Shown here: piece by piece, positions 42,739-51,005 of the stretch
How the letters are laid out: each line of letters opens with the position of its first letter
How positions within the stretch are numbered: position 1 is the stretch's first letter
Assembly: GCF_000282515.1 (NCBI RefSeq)
Contig: NZ_AKJD01000109.1
Location: 1-52,535 of the forward strand
Reading direction: 5' to 3'
DNA: 52,535 bases
DNA from: Pseudomonas sp. GM80
GTDB taxonomy: Bacteria > Pseudomonadota > Gammaproteobacteria > Pseudomonadales > Pseudomonadaceae
Translations under genes and position numbers: made by a program
Notes under the pieces: generated by a model
The model's input: the letters and a program-made list of their open reading frames with translations, nothing else
The model's database searches: none
Told to the model about the DNA's origin: nothing

Positions 42739-43599
42739 ATGGACATCCTCTATCAGATCCGCGCTCGTCAGGATTCCTTCAGCGCCGGCGAAGGCCGTAT
42801 CGCCCGGCTGATGCTCGACGACGTCGGTTTCGCCGCGAGTGCCAGCCTCGAAGACCTCGCGCAACGCGCCGAAGTCAGCACCGCCACGCTGTCGCGTTTC
42901 GCCCGCACGGTTGGCTGTCGTGACCTGCGTGATCTGCGTCTGCAACTGGCCCAGGCCAGCGGGGTTGGCAGCCGTTTTCTCGACCCTGCCGGTACGCCCG
43001 AGCAGTCAGCTTTCTACGGGCAAATCGTCGGCGATATCGAAACCACCTTGCGTCAGCATCTGGCCGGTTTCGATGAATCACGCTTCGCCGATGCAGTGAG
43101 ATTGCTCGGCCAGGCGCGGATGATTCACGCCTTCGGCATGGGCGGTTGTTCGACCCTGTGCAGCGATGAATTGCAGGTGCGGCTGGTGCGCCTCGGCTAC
43201 CCGGTTGCGGTGTGTCATGACGCGGTGATGATGCGCGTCACCGCCGCCAGCCTGAACGCCGAGCAAGTGCTCATCGTCTGCTCGTTGACCGGCATCACTC
43301 CGGAGCTTTTGGAAACTGTCGAACTGGCGCGCAACTACGGCGCACGCATTCTGGCGATCACCCGCGCCGACTCGCCGCTGGCCGAACTGGCCGACGTCGT
43401 GCTGCCGCTGCAGAGCGCGGAAACCTCGTTCATTTTCAAACCGACGGCGGCGCGCTACGGCATGCTGCTCGCCATCGACGTGCTCGCCACCGAGCTGGCG
43501 CTGGCCAATCCTGAAGACAATCAAGAACGTCTGCGGCGGATCAAACTGGCCCTCGACGAATACCGTGGCGGCGACGATCACCTGCCGCTGGGAGACTGA
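42739..43599 (+). CDS. RpiR/MurR-family regulator (HTH + SIS)
   Basis: A 286-residue regulator with an N-terminal HTH_6 domain (LEDLAQRAEVSTATLSRFARTVGCRDLRDL) and a C-terminal SIS domain (IHAFGMGGCSTLCSDELQVRL, LIVCSLTGITPELLETVELARNYGARILAITR). SIS domains usually bind phosphosugars. It lies 15 bases after the permease gene and one base before the deacylase gene, so it is co-transcribed with the genes it probably controls. Confidence 0.88.
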   Translation: MDILYQIRARQDSFSAGEGRIARLMLDDVGFAASASLEDLAQRAEVSTATLSRFARTVGCRDLRDLRLQLAQASGVGSRFLDPAGTPEQSAFYGQIVGDIETTLRQHLAGFDESRFADAVRLLGQARMIHAFGMGGCSTLCSDELQVRLVRLGYPVAVCHDAVMMRVTAASLNAEQVLIVCSLTGITPELLETVELARNYGARILAITRADSPLAELADVVLPLQSAETSFIFKPTAARYGMLLAIDVLATELALANPEDNQERLRRIKLALDEYRGGDDHLPLGD

Positions 43600-43600
43600 C

Positions 43601-45076
43601 ATGTTGTACGACACCCTGATTCGCAATGCCCTGATCATCGACGGCAGCAACACGCCCGGCTACCAGGCCGACGTGGCAATCCGCGATGGCCGTATCGAGC
43701 GCATCGGCGATTTGTCCGAGGCCACGGCGACCGAAGAAATCGACGCCGCCGGCCGCGTGCTGGCGCCGGGTTTTATCGACGTGCACACCCATGACGACAC
43801 GGTAGTGATTCGTCAGCCAGAGATGCTGCCAAAACTCAGCCAGGGCGTGACCACAGTGATTGTCGGCAACTGCGGGATCAGCGCTTCGCCGGTGACGCTG
43901 CAGGGCAATCCGCCGGACCCGATGAACCTGCTCGGCACCGCGGCGGCGTTCGTTTATCCCCGTTTCAGCGATTACCGCGCGGCAGTCGAAGCGGCGAACA
44001 CCACGCTGAACGTCGCCGCACTGATCGGCCACACGGCGCTGCGCAGCAATCATCTGGATGACCTGTTGCGCACCGCGACCCCGGATGAAATCGCCGCGAT
44101 GCGCGAGCAATTGCGTGAAAGCCTTGAGGACGGTGCGTTAGGTTTATCCACAGGTCTGGCCTACGCCAGCGCCTACAACGCGTCCACCGATGAAGTCATG
44201 CAACTGACTGAAGAACTCACGGCATTCGGCGCGGTGTACACCACCCATTTGCGCAGCGAGTTCGCCCCGGTTCTGGAGGCGATGGACGAGGCGTTTCAGA
44301 TCGGTCGTCACGCCAAATCGCCGGTGATCATTTCCCACCTCAAATGCGCCGGCGTGGGTAACTGGGGGCGCAGTCCCGAGCTGCTCGCATCATTGGAAGA
44401 AGCCGCGAAAACCCATCCGGTCGGCTGCGATTGCTATCCGTATGCGGCGAGTTCTTCGACGCTGGATTTGAAGCAAGTTACCGATGCGCATCGCATCACC
44501 ATCACCTGGTCGACGCCGCATCCGGAAGTCAGCGGTCGCGACTTGATCGACATCGCCGCCGAATGGAATCTGCCGCTGCTCGACGCCGCCAAACGCCTGC
44601 AACCGGCGGGCGCGGTGTATTACGGGATGGACGAGGCGGATGTACGAAGAATCCTCGCGCATCCGTTGTCGATGGTCGGTTCCGACGGACTGCCGGAAGA
44701 TCCGTTCCCGCATCCACGCCTGTGGGGCGCTTTCCCACGGGTGTTGGGCCATTTCAGTCGCGATGTCGGCCTGTTTCCGCTGCACACCGCCGTACACAAG
44801 ATGACCGGGTTGTCGGCGGCACGGTTTGGTTTGAAGGCGCGCGGCGAGATTCGTGAAGGCTATTGGGCGGATCTGGTGTTGTTCGACCCGGCGACGGTAC
44901 GTGATGTCGCCGATTTCAACGATCCGCAACGAGCGGCGCAGGGCATTGACGGGGTTTGGGTTAATGGCGTGTTGAGTTACCGCGACGGGCAGGCGAACGG
45001 GCGCAGGGAAGGGCGGTTTCTGGCGCGCGAAGGTGATTTACGCAAAGGATTTCATCAGTCGAAATCCCCCCTGTAG
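43601..45076 (+). CDS. N-acyl-D-amino-acid deacylase (D-aminoacylase)
   Basis: A 491-residue amidohydrolase that splits N-acyl-D-amino acids into a D-amino acid and a carboxylate. Metal-site features are DVHTHDD (residues 60-66), the GNCGIS loop with Cys91 (the zinc-binding cysteine typical of D-aminoacylases), SHLKCAG and MVGSDGLPEDPFPHPR with the catalytic-type Asp. The ATG at 43601 follows GGGAG, one base after the RpiR stop. The permease and regulator upstream suggest uptake and use of N-acyl-D-amino acids. Confidence 0.9.
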   Translation: MLYDTLIRNALIIDGSNTPGYQADVAIRDGRIERIGDLSEATATEEIDAAGRVLAPGFIDVHTHDDTVVIRQPEMLPKLSQGVTTVIVGNCGISASPVTLQGNPPDPMNLLGTAAAFVYPRFSDYRAAVEAANTTLNVAALIGHTALRSNHLDDLLRTATPDEIAAMREQLRESLEDGALGLSTGLAYASAYNASTDEVMQLTEELTAFGAVYTTHLRSEFAPVLEAMDEAFQIGRHAKSPVIISHLKCAGVGNWGRSPELLASLEEAAKTHPVGCDCYPYAASSSTLDLKQVTDAHRITITWSTPHPEVSGRDLIDIAAEWNLPLLDAAKRLQPAGAVYYGMDEADVRRILAHPLSMVGSDGLPEDPFPHPRLWGAFPRVLGHFSRDVGLFPLHTAVHKMTGLSAARFGLKARGEIREGYWADLVLFDPATVRDVADFNDPQRAAQGIDGVWVNGVLSYRDGQANGRREGRFLAREGDLRKGFHQSKSPL

Positions 45077-45096
45077 GAGCTGCCGAAGGCTGCGAT
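45071..45096. repeat. Solitary REP arm, GCAGCCTTCGGCAGCTCCTACAG family
   Basis: One arm of the hairpin family seen complete at 15606-15676. No inverse partner lies nearby, so it is a solitary REP just after the deacylase gene. Confidence 0.75.
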
Positions 45097-45210
45097 ATTT
45101 TGATCCACATCTCATAGTGGCACTGTGCAATTAAAGATTGTCGACACCAAGCCGAAGTGCTGACATCCAGCCCAACTACACTGTCGGGCCAACCAGTCAG
45201 GGAGCACCCC

Positions 45211-45579
45211 ATGAGCTTCGGCAAAACCACCCCGATCCTGCGGATCTTCGATGAAGCCAAAGCCGTTGAATTCTACGTCGACTTCCTCGGCTTCAAAATC
45301 GACTGGCAGCACCGTTTCGAAGCGAATTTCCCGTTGTATCTGCAGGTGTCTCGCGGTGAGTGCGTGCTGCATCTGTCCGAGCATCACGGCGATGCGAGCC
45401 CGGGTTCGGCACTGCGTATTGAGACGGATGAGCTGGAGGTGTTTCAGCAGCAACTGCTGGCCAAGGACTACAAGTTCTCGCATCCGCAGATTCAGGCGAT
45501 GCCGTGGGGCAGCCAGGACATGACCATCGCCGATCCGTTCGGCAATCGGTTGGTCTTCACCAACGCAATCAGCTCGTAA
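45211..45579 (+). CDS. Glyoxalase/bleomycin-resistance superfamily protein
   Basis: A 122-residue vicinal-oxygen-chelate fold protein: TPILRIFDEAKAVEFYVDFLGFKIDWQHRF begins the first beta-alpha-beta module and MTIADPFGNRLVF ends the second. It resembles the bleomycin-resistance type more than glyoxalase I. Function is not assignable; the paired half-sites could bind a ligand. The ATG at 45211 follows GGGAG; an in-frame codon at 45157 is less supported. Confidence 0.82.
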   Translation: MSFGKTTPILRIFDEAKAVEFYVDFLGFKIDWQHRFEANFPLYLQVSRGECVLHLSEHHGDASPGSALRIETDELEVFQQQLLAKDYKFSHPQIQAMPWGSQDMTIADPFGNRLVFTNAISS

Positions 45580-45590
45580 AAAACGCAGGC

Positions 45591-45677
45591 GCAAAGCTTG
45601 CTCGCGAAAGCATGGGTTCAGTCAGCACAGATGCTGAATGCCATGGCGCATTCGCGAGCAAGCTTTGCTCCTACAGG
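45591..45677. repeat. REPIN, GCAAAGCTTGCTCGCGAA type
   Basis: GCAAAGCTTGCTCGCGAA (45591-45608) and its perfect inverse at 45651-45668, with CTCCTACAGG on the right edge. Same family as 41101-41192. It lies between the convergent glyoxalase and DUF6124 genes. Confidence 0.83.
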
Positions 45678-45684
45678 GCTGTCG

Positions 45685-46050
45685 TTATTCGGTTGGTACT
45701 AATTGGTCCAGCACGCGATTGACCGCCATTTCCGCCACCATCACCACTTGCGCAATGCCCTGCAAAGTCTTGCGATGGGTGCCTTCAACCTGCGCGGCAT
45801 GGTTGTTGAGCATGACGGTGGCCGAGCCAAGGGTTTCACTGGCGTCGGTCAGCAGGGATTCGGTGTTCGCCGCGGGGTTGGCCATGTACAGCGTGTTGGG
45901 CGAGTAGGGCGTGGCCATGAGGTCGGCGTTCGTCGGACCGAGGTAGTGGTCGAGCGCGCGCTCGGCGGCTTCGTGGAATTTTCTGGAGTCGGGGGATTCG
46001 TAGGGGGATGCCGGGTCGGTGGCCGGCGGGTTTGGCGTTATCTTGAACAT
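45685..46050 (-). CDS. DUF6124 (DUF3077-like) Pseudomonas protein
   Basis: A 121-residue protein of a Pseudomonas-specific family of unknown function (N-terminus MFKITPNPPATDPASPYES, then FHEAAERALDHYLGP). The rest is mostly predicted helix (TESLLTDASETLGSATVMLNNHAAQ...QGIAQVVMVAEMAVNRVLDQL), with no signal peptide and no catalytic motif. The ATG at 46050 is chosen from the family N-terminus and a GGGAAC site; the frame extends 68 residues upstream through the structured leader and should not be counted. Its unusual leader suggests regulation at the RNA level. Confidence 0.8.
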   Translation of the reverse strand: MFKITPNPPATDPASPYESPDSRKFHEAAERALDHYLGPTNADLMATPYSPNTLYMANPAANTESLLTDASETLGSATVMLNNHAAQVEGTHRKTLQGIAQVVMVAEMAVNRVLDQLVPTE

Positions 46051-46270
46051 AGCTGTGTTCCCTTTGTTGAGCGGCAACCCTTTGGCTACTAAACGAAAGG
46101 GTGGCAGCTGTACGCAGGTTAGTAGACCGGGGAACTCAGCTAAGCCGGCGCGCCGAAGCGCCCTGCGTACAGCCACCATCAAGCTCAGGTATGCAAGCAC
46201 CTGTGATGAATGTACGACCAGCCGAGTTACCACCGGGCTACTAAACCCGATCACTGGAAATCAGTGACGC
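46051..46270 (-). ncRNA. Structured leader RNA of the DUF6124 gene
   Basis: Read on the minus strand: hairpin TCACTG/CAGTGA (46251-46267); hairpin CGGG-TTTAGTAG-CCCG (46234-46249); hairpin CAGGT/ACCTG; a long stem of 46162-46177 with 46100-46118 (16 bp with a 3-base bulge), enclosing a GCGC-TTCG-GCGC hairpin and a CTACTAA segment; then CCCTTT/AAAGGG with loop CGTTTAGTAGCC (46078-46101), 27 bases before the ATG. CTACTAA (46119-46125) can pair with either TTTAGTAG loop. No known class is recognised. Confidence 0.6.
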
Positions 46271-46458
46271 AATCAAGTTACGCAGCATGCTCAGGGCGCA
46301 CAAGCCGGCGGATTCTGGCGTAGGCGTAGGTTATGGCGCAAGGATTTGTGGGCTGTTTCGCGTAACGCCGGGTGTCCTTAAACAGCTGCGCTGCAGGATG
46401 TTTAATGCGCTCAGGTATCGAAGATTTGCTTGTAGGAATTGTGGGCTGCAACTGACGC

Positions 46459-46550
46459 CATCGCTGGCAAGCCAGCTCCCACAGTGTTTTGTGTCGTGCA
46501 TAAAATTTGTGATCACCGCTGAACCTGTGGGAGCTGGCTTGCCAGCGATG
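46459..46550. repeat. REPIN, GTGGGAGCTGGCTTGCCAGCGAT type
   Basis: Perfect 26-base inverted arms at 46459-46484 and 46525-46550. Spacer GTGTTTTGTGTCGTGCATAA... is nearly the same as that of the REPIN at 35699-35796 read on the other strand. It lies in the 512-base gap 46051-46562, beside the DUF6124 leader; no gene was seen there. Confidence 0.88.
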
Positions 46551-46562
46551 ACGCCGGTGCAT

Positions 46563-47579
46563 TCACCCCCGATGCATCTGCCGAAACTCCCCCGGCGGCA
46601 TCCCTCGTCGGCTCTTGAATGTGCGGTGAAACGACCTCGGTTCGGTAAACCCCAGATACTGCGCAATGTCCTGAATCGGCAACGTACTGTTGAGCAAATA
46701 ATGCTCAGCCAGTTCCTGACGCAAATCATCGAGAATCTGCTGATACGACGTCCCCGCCTGATGTAACTGGCGCTGCAACGTACGCACCGACACCGCCAGA
46801 TGCTCGGCCACCTGTTCCTTGCGCGGCAAGCCTTCCTTGAGCAACTGCCGCAGAATGTTCTTCACCTGCTGCTCCAGCGACGCATCCTCCAGCGTTGCCA
46901 TCAACCCCAGCGCATGTTCCTCCAGTGTGCGCAGTAACTGCGCATCGGCCTGACGCAGCGGCAACTGCAAATACGCCAGCGGCACGATCAGCGCCGAATA
47001 CGCCTGATCAAACACCACCGGGCAATCGAAAAACGCCTCGTACTGCGCAGGCGTCGCCTCGGCCGGGCATGAATGTTCGAGCCAGACTGCGGCCGGCGAC
47101 ATCTGCGTGTCGGCGATCCAGCGTGCATATTGCAGCCATGAACCGAGCACGTTTTCCACCAGATGTCGGCGAATCCGTGGGCGCTGATAACGGCATGTCC
47201 AGATCAAATGCACTTGGCCATCCAGCACCTCGGCGCGACTCACGCCCATGTCGCCGACCAGTTTTTCGAACGGCATGATCCGGCTCATCGCATCGCCCAA
47301 CGTCGCGCAGTTCATGGTGATGTAACCGAGCACGCTCCACGAATTGGGCAGGACGAAATTCGCCGCGTTGAGCCCGAACAACGGATCGCCCGAGTGTTCG
47401 CAGAAATAATCCAGCAGCCGCTCATGCGCCTCACCGGGCAAACGCAGGGTGTTGTCGCTCAACTGCTGCGCCTGCAAACCCGCCGCCGCCAACGCCGGTT
47501 CGACGGCCATGCCCAGTTGTTCGGCGTGGCGCAGGTATTTGAGCAGGGGCGGAACTGAGGTGAAGCCGAGCGATTGCAT
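46563..47579 (-). CDS. AraC-family regulator with ligand-binding N-terminal domain
   Basis: A 338-residue AraC-type regulator. The N-terminal ~200 residues are the arabinose-binding/OruR-type domain; the C-terminal HTH pair is seen in LAVSVRTLQRQLHQAGTSYQQILDDLRQELAEHYLL and PIQDIAQYLGFTEPRSFHRTFKSRRGMPPGEFR. It is divergent from the three-gene oxidase/dehydrogenase/kinase operon across 209 bases and probably controls it. Confidence 0.88.
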   Translation of the reverse strand: MQSLGFTSVPPLLKYLRHAEQLGMAVEPALAAAGLQAQQLSDNTLRLPGEAHERLLDYFCEHSGDPLFGLNAANFVLPNSWSVLGYITMNCATLGDAMSRIMPFEKLVGDMGVSRAEVLDGQVHLIWTCRYQRPRIRRHLVENVLGSWLQYARWIADTQMSPAAVWLEHSCPAEATPAQYEAFFDCPVVFDQAYSALIVPLAYLQLPLRQADAQLLRTLEEHALGLMATLEDASLEQQVKNILRQLLKEGLPRKEQVAEHLAVSVRTLQRQLHQAGTSYQQILDDLRQELAEHYLLNSTLPIQDIAQYLGFTEPRSFHRTFKSRRGMPPGEFRQMHRG

Positions 47580-47788
47580 GATCCCTTCCTTTGATCGACG
47601 GCCGCGTGGGCGGATGAATGCCTGAAAGGTAATTTGAAACCCCGACTAAAGTAAATGGCTGACGCTTGCGCGACGTTTGACTCAATTGGCTACACGAACT
47701 GGCCGGATGCGACCGTGACACTTTGCGGCCGCTGGCTAGTATGGGGGCCTGAAATATCACTGATCTGACGGTAAAAAAGGACACACGC

Positions 47789-49384
47789 ATGCGACGCTGG
47801 AACGGCTGGGGAGATGCAACCACGGTGGTCGAACTGCCGGCCCAGGGCGCGGAGTTTCTTCATGAGCGACTGGGCGAGGGGCGCGCGCTGCCCGATGCCA
47901 CGCTTGAAGCCGCATTGGCGCGTGTGCCGGCCTCGCGGTTGTCGGCGCACACTTTGTACAGCATCGATGCTCATGATCGTATGTTGCATGCGCGGGGCCA
48001 GAGCCTGCCGGACTGGCTGGCGTTGCGCGAAGGTGCGCTGGGCAATTATCCCGATGCAGTGGCGTTTCCCGAGACCGCTGAACATATTCGCCAATTGCTG
48101 GCGCTCGCCCACGAGCAGGACTTGTGCCTGATCCCGTATGGCGGCGGCACCTCGGTGGCCGGGCACATCAATCCGCCGGATTCTGCGCGGCCAGTGGTGA
48201 CGGTATCACTGGCGCGGATGAATCGGCTGATCGATCTCGACGAACAAAGCCTGCTGGCGACGTTCGGCCCCGGTGCGAGCGGGCCGCAGGTGGAAAGTCA
48301 GTTGCGTGCGCGGGGCTACACGCTGGGGCATTTTCCGCAGTCGTGGGAGTTGTCGACGTTGGGCGGTTGGGTTGCCAGTCGTTCCAGTGGTCAGCAGTCG
48401 TTGCGCTATGGCCGGATCGAGCAGTTGTTTGCTGGCGGCACTTTGGAAACGTTCGCCGGGCCTTTGGAAATTCCAACTTTCCCGGCTTCGGCTGCCGGGC
48501 CAGATCTGCGCGAAGTGGTGCTCGGTTGCGAGGGCCGTTTCGGGATCATTTCCGAGGTCAAAGTGCGGGTCAGCGCGCTGCCCGCCGATGAACGTTTCTA
48601 CGGCGTGTTTCTGCCCTCTTGGACCAAGGCCCTGCAAGCCATCCGCCAATTGGCCCAGGCACGCGTACCGCTGTCGATGTTGCGCCTGTCCAACGCCGTG
48701 GAAACCGAAACGCAACTGGCGCTGGCCGGTCATCCACAACAAATCGCCTGGCTGGAAAAGTATCTGAAGCTAAGGGGGGCAGCTGAGGGCAAATGCCTGC
48801 TGACCTTCGGCGTCACCGGCAATCGCCGACAAAACGCATTGTCGCTGACACAGGCGCGGCAACATCTGAAGGCGTTCGGCGGCGTGTTCACCGGCACCTT
48901 GCTCGGCAAGAAATGGGCGCAGAACCGCTTCCGTTTCCCTTACCTGCGCGAGAACCTGTGGAACGCCGGTTACGTCGTCGACACCCTCGAAACCGCCACC
49001 GACTGGAGCAACGTCGACAACCTGCTCAACCTCATCGAAAACAGCCTGCGCGAGGCCTTGGCGGCCGAAGGCGAGCGCGTGCATGTGTTCACCCACTTGT
49101 CCCACGTCTACGGCGAAGGTTCGAGCATCTACACCACTTACGTGTTTCGTCCGGCCGCAGACTATCCGGCGACACTCGCGCGCTGGAAAGCGCTCAAACA
49201 CGCGGCCAGCCAGACCATCGTCGACAACCACGGCACCATCAGCCATCAACACGGCGTCGGCAAGGATCACGCGCCGTACCTGTTGCGCGAGAAGGGCGCA
49301 CTGGCGATGGATACCTTGCAGGCGCTGAGCAAATACTTCGATCCGGCCGGGCGCCTCAACCCCGGCACGCTGTTGCCGGAGTGA
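47789..49384 (+). CDS. FAD-binding oxidase, alkylglycerone-phosphate-synthase-like
   Basis: A 531-residue VAO-family flavoprotein. The N-terminus RRWNGWGD, the FAD-binding PYGGGTSVAGHINP, GYTLGHFPQSWELSTLGGWVASRSSGQQSLRYG and the C-terminal NHGTISHQHGVGKDH match alkyldihydroxyacetonephosphate synthase, which swaps an acyl chain for an alkyl chain in ether-lipid synthesis. Bacterial relatives may instead oxidise a glycerol-like compound. AAAAAGGA precedes the ATG. It is the first gene of an operon with a GlpD-like dehydrogenase and an FGGY kinase. Confidence 0.83.
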   Translation: MRRWNGWGDATTVVELPAQGAEFLHERLGEGRALPDATLEAALARVPASRLSAHTLYSIDAHDRMLHARGQSLPDWLALREGALGNYPDAVAFPETAEHIRQLLALAHEQDLCLIPYGGGTSVAGHINPPDSARPVVTVSLARMNRLIDLDEQSLLATFGPGASGPQVESQLRARGYTLGHFPQSWELSTLGGWVASRSSGQQSLRYGRIEQLFAGGTLETFAGPLEIPTFPASAAGPDLREVVLGCEGRFGIISEVKVRVSALPADERFYGVFLPSWTKALQAIRQLAQARVPLSMLRLSNAVETETQLALAGHPQQIAWLEKYLKLRGAAEGKCLLTFGVTGNRRQNALSLTQARQHLKAFGGVFTGTLLGKKWAQNRFRFPYLRENLWNAGYVVDTLETATDWSNVDNLLNLIENSLREALAAEGERVHVFTHLSHVYGEGSSIYTTYVFRPAADYPATLARWKALKHAASQTIVDNHGTISHQHGVGKDHAPYLLREKGALAMDTLQALSKYFDPAGRLNPGTLLPE

Positions 49385-49389
49385 CGGCC

Positions 49390-50985
49390 ATGAGTCATGA
49401 CTGGAACGCCGCATGGCGCCAGCAGATTCTGCCAACACTGGCGGATGAAACCTGGGATCTGATCGTCATTGGTGGCGGCATCAGCGGCGCCGGCATCCTG
49501 CGTGAAGCAGCGCGTCGAGGCTGGCGCTGCCTGTTGCTGGAACAGCGCGACTTTGCCTGGGGCACCTCCAGCCGATCGTCGAAAATGGTCCATGGCGGTT
49601 TGCGTTACATCGCCAAGGGCCAGTGGCGTCTGACCCGCGATTCGGTACGTGAGCGCCAACGCTTACTCGACGAAGCGCCGGGGCTGGTCGAGCCGATGAG
49701 TTTCATGATGCCGCACTATCGCGGCGGCTTTCCCGGGCCTCGGGTGTTGGGTGGTTTGCTAAGCATTTACGACGCCTTGGCGGGGCGGCGCAGCCATCGT
49801 TTTCATGATGCGCAGCAGCTGCGTTATCTGGCGCCGGGCGTGAAGGAAAGTGACTTGCTCGGCGGCACCAGTTTTGTCGATGCGCTGACGGATGACGCGC
49901 GACTGGTGATGCGCGTGTTGAGCGAGGCGCGGGCGGATGGCGCTGTCGTGGTCAATGGCGTTCGCGTCGAGCATTTGCTGCGAGAAAACGGGCGAGTGTG
50001 CGGCGTTCAGATCGAAGACTGCGAGGCCGGGGCGACCCTGCAATTGCGTTGTGGCGTGCTCGCCGTGGCCACTGGCGCGTGGGCTGAACGCTTGCGGCCG
50101 ACTGAGGCACCACGGCAATTGCGGCCGTTGCGCGGCAGTCATTTATTGCTGCCGAACTGGCGTTTGCCAGTGGCGCAGGCGTTCACGTTTCTGCATGAAC
50201 GCGACCGGCGTCCGGTGTTCGTTTTTCCTTGGGAAGGCGCGACGGTGGTCGGCACCACTGATCTCGATCATCGCGAAGATCTCGATCACAGCGCGAGCAT
50301 CAGCATTGAGGAACTCGACTATCTGCTGTCGGCCTGCACACAACAATTTCCCGGTGCTGAAGTGACGGCGAATGACGTGCTGTCGACATGGTCGGGCGTA
50401 CGTCCAGTGGTTGGCAGTGCGGCGGGTAATCATCAAGACAAACCGTCGAACGAAACCCGTGAACATGTGCTGTGGCAGGAGCCCGGTTGCGTGACCCTGG
50501 CCGGCGGCAAACTGACCACGTTTCGCCCGCAAGCCATCGAAGTGCTCAAGGCCTGCGCGGACATGCTCGAACGTCCCTTCGTCGATGATGCCGCGCCGGT
50601 GTTTGCCGCCGTTCCTGCGCTGCCGATTCCAGAGTTGAGCAACCAGCAGTGGCGACGCTTGGCCGGACGGCATGGCCGCAACCTGCCGAAGCTGGCGCAG
50701 ATGATCAAAGACATCGGCCACGAAACGGTCGGCGCCTCGGACACCTTGTGGGCGGAACTGGCCTTTGCCTGCGAAGCGGAAATGGTTCTGCACCTCGACG
50801 ATCTGCTGTTGCGCCGCACGCGTCTTGGCCTGCTGCTGCCTCACGGTGGCGAAGACTATTTCACCGCCATCCGCCAAATCTGCCAGCCACGACTCGGCTG
50901 GAGCGACGAATACTGGCAGCAGGAAATTCAGCGTTATCGGGCGTTGTGGCAACGCCATCACGGTCTGCCGGATGCCACGCCTTGA
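49390..50985 (+). CDS. GlpD-like FAD-dependent glycerol-3-phosphate dehydrogenase
   Basis: A 531-residue flavoprotein that would oxidise glycerol-3-phosphate or a similar polyol phosphate to the ketone at the membrane. Dinucleotide motif VIGGGISGAGILREAARRG near the N-terminus, then GTSSRSSKMVHGGLRYI and VVGTTDLDH, as in GlpD. The C-terminal domain (EAEMVLHLDDLLLRRTRLGLLLP) is also GlpD-like. The ATG at 49390 is used, five bases after the oxidase stop; the much longer open frame upstream overlaps that gene. The main glpD is probably elsewhere, so this is likely a paralogue. Confidence 0.86.
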   Translation: MSHDWNAAWRQQILPTLADETWDLIVIGGGISGAGILREAARRGWRCLLLEQRDFAWGTSSRSSKMVHGGLRYIAKGQWRLTRDSVRERQRLLDEAPGLVEPMSFMMPHYRGGFPGPRVLGGLLSIYDALAGRRSHRFHDAQQLRYLAPGVKESDLLGGTSFVDALTDDARLVMRVLSEARADGAVVVNGVRVEHLLRENGRVCGVQIEDCEAGATLQLRCGVLAVATGAWAERLRPTEAPRQLRPLRGSHLLLPNWRLPVAQAFTFLHERDRRPVFVFPWEGATVVGTTDLDHREDLDHSASISIEELDYLLSACTQQFPGAEVTANDVLSTWSGVRPVVGSAAGNHQDKPSNETREHVLWQEPGCVTLAGGKLTTFRPQAIEVLKACADMLERPFVDDAAPVFAAVPALPIPELSNQQWRRLAGRHGRNLPKLAQMIKDIGHETVGASDTLWAELAFACEAEMVLHLDDLLLRRTRLGLLLPHGGEDYFTAIRQICQPRLGWSDEYWQQEIQRYRALWQRHHGLPDATP

Positions 50986-51005
50986 TGCCCCTTGAAGAGA
51001 GCTCC

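Noticed and set aside
46054..46254. N-terminal extension of the DUF6124 protein through its leader
   Set aside because: The family N-terminus starts at 46050, and the upstream region is better explained as structured RNA.
46278..46562. 94-residue minus-strand ORF between AraC and DUF6124 genes
   Set aside because: It runs through a REPIN and has no protein-like features.
48793..49389. 199-residue N-terminal extension of the GlpD-like gene
   Set aside because: It overlaps the oxidase gene in another frame; the ATG at 49390 begins a normal GlpD N-terminus.
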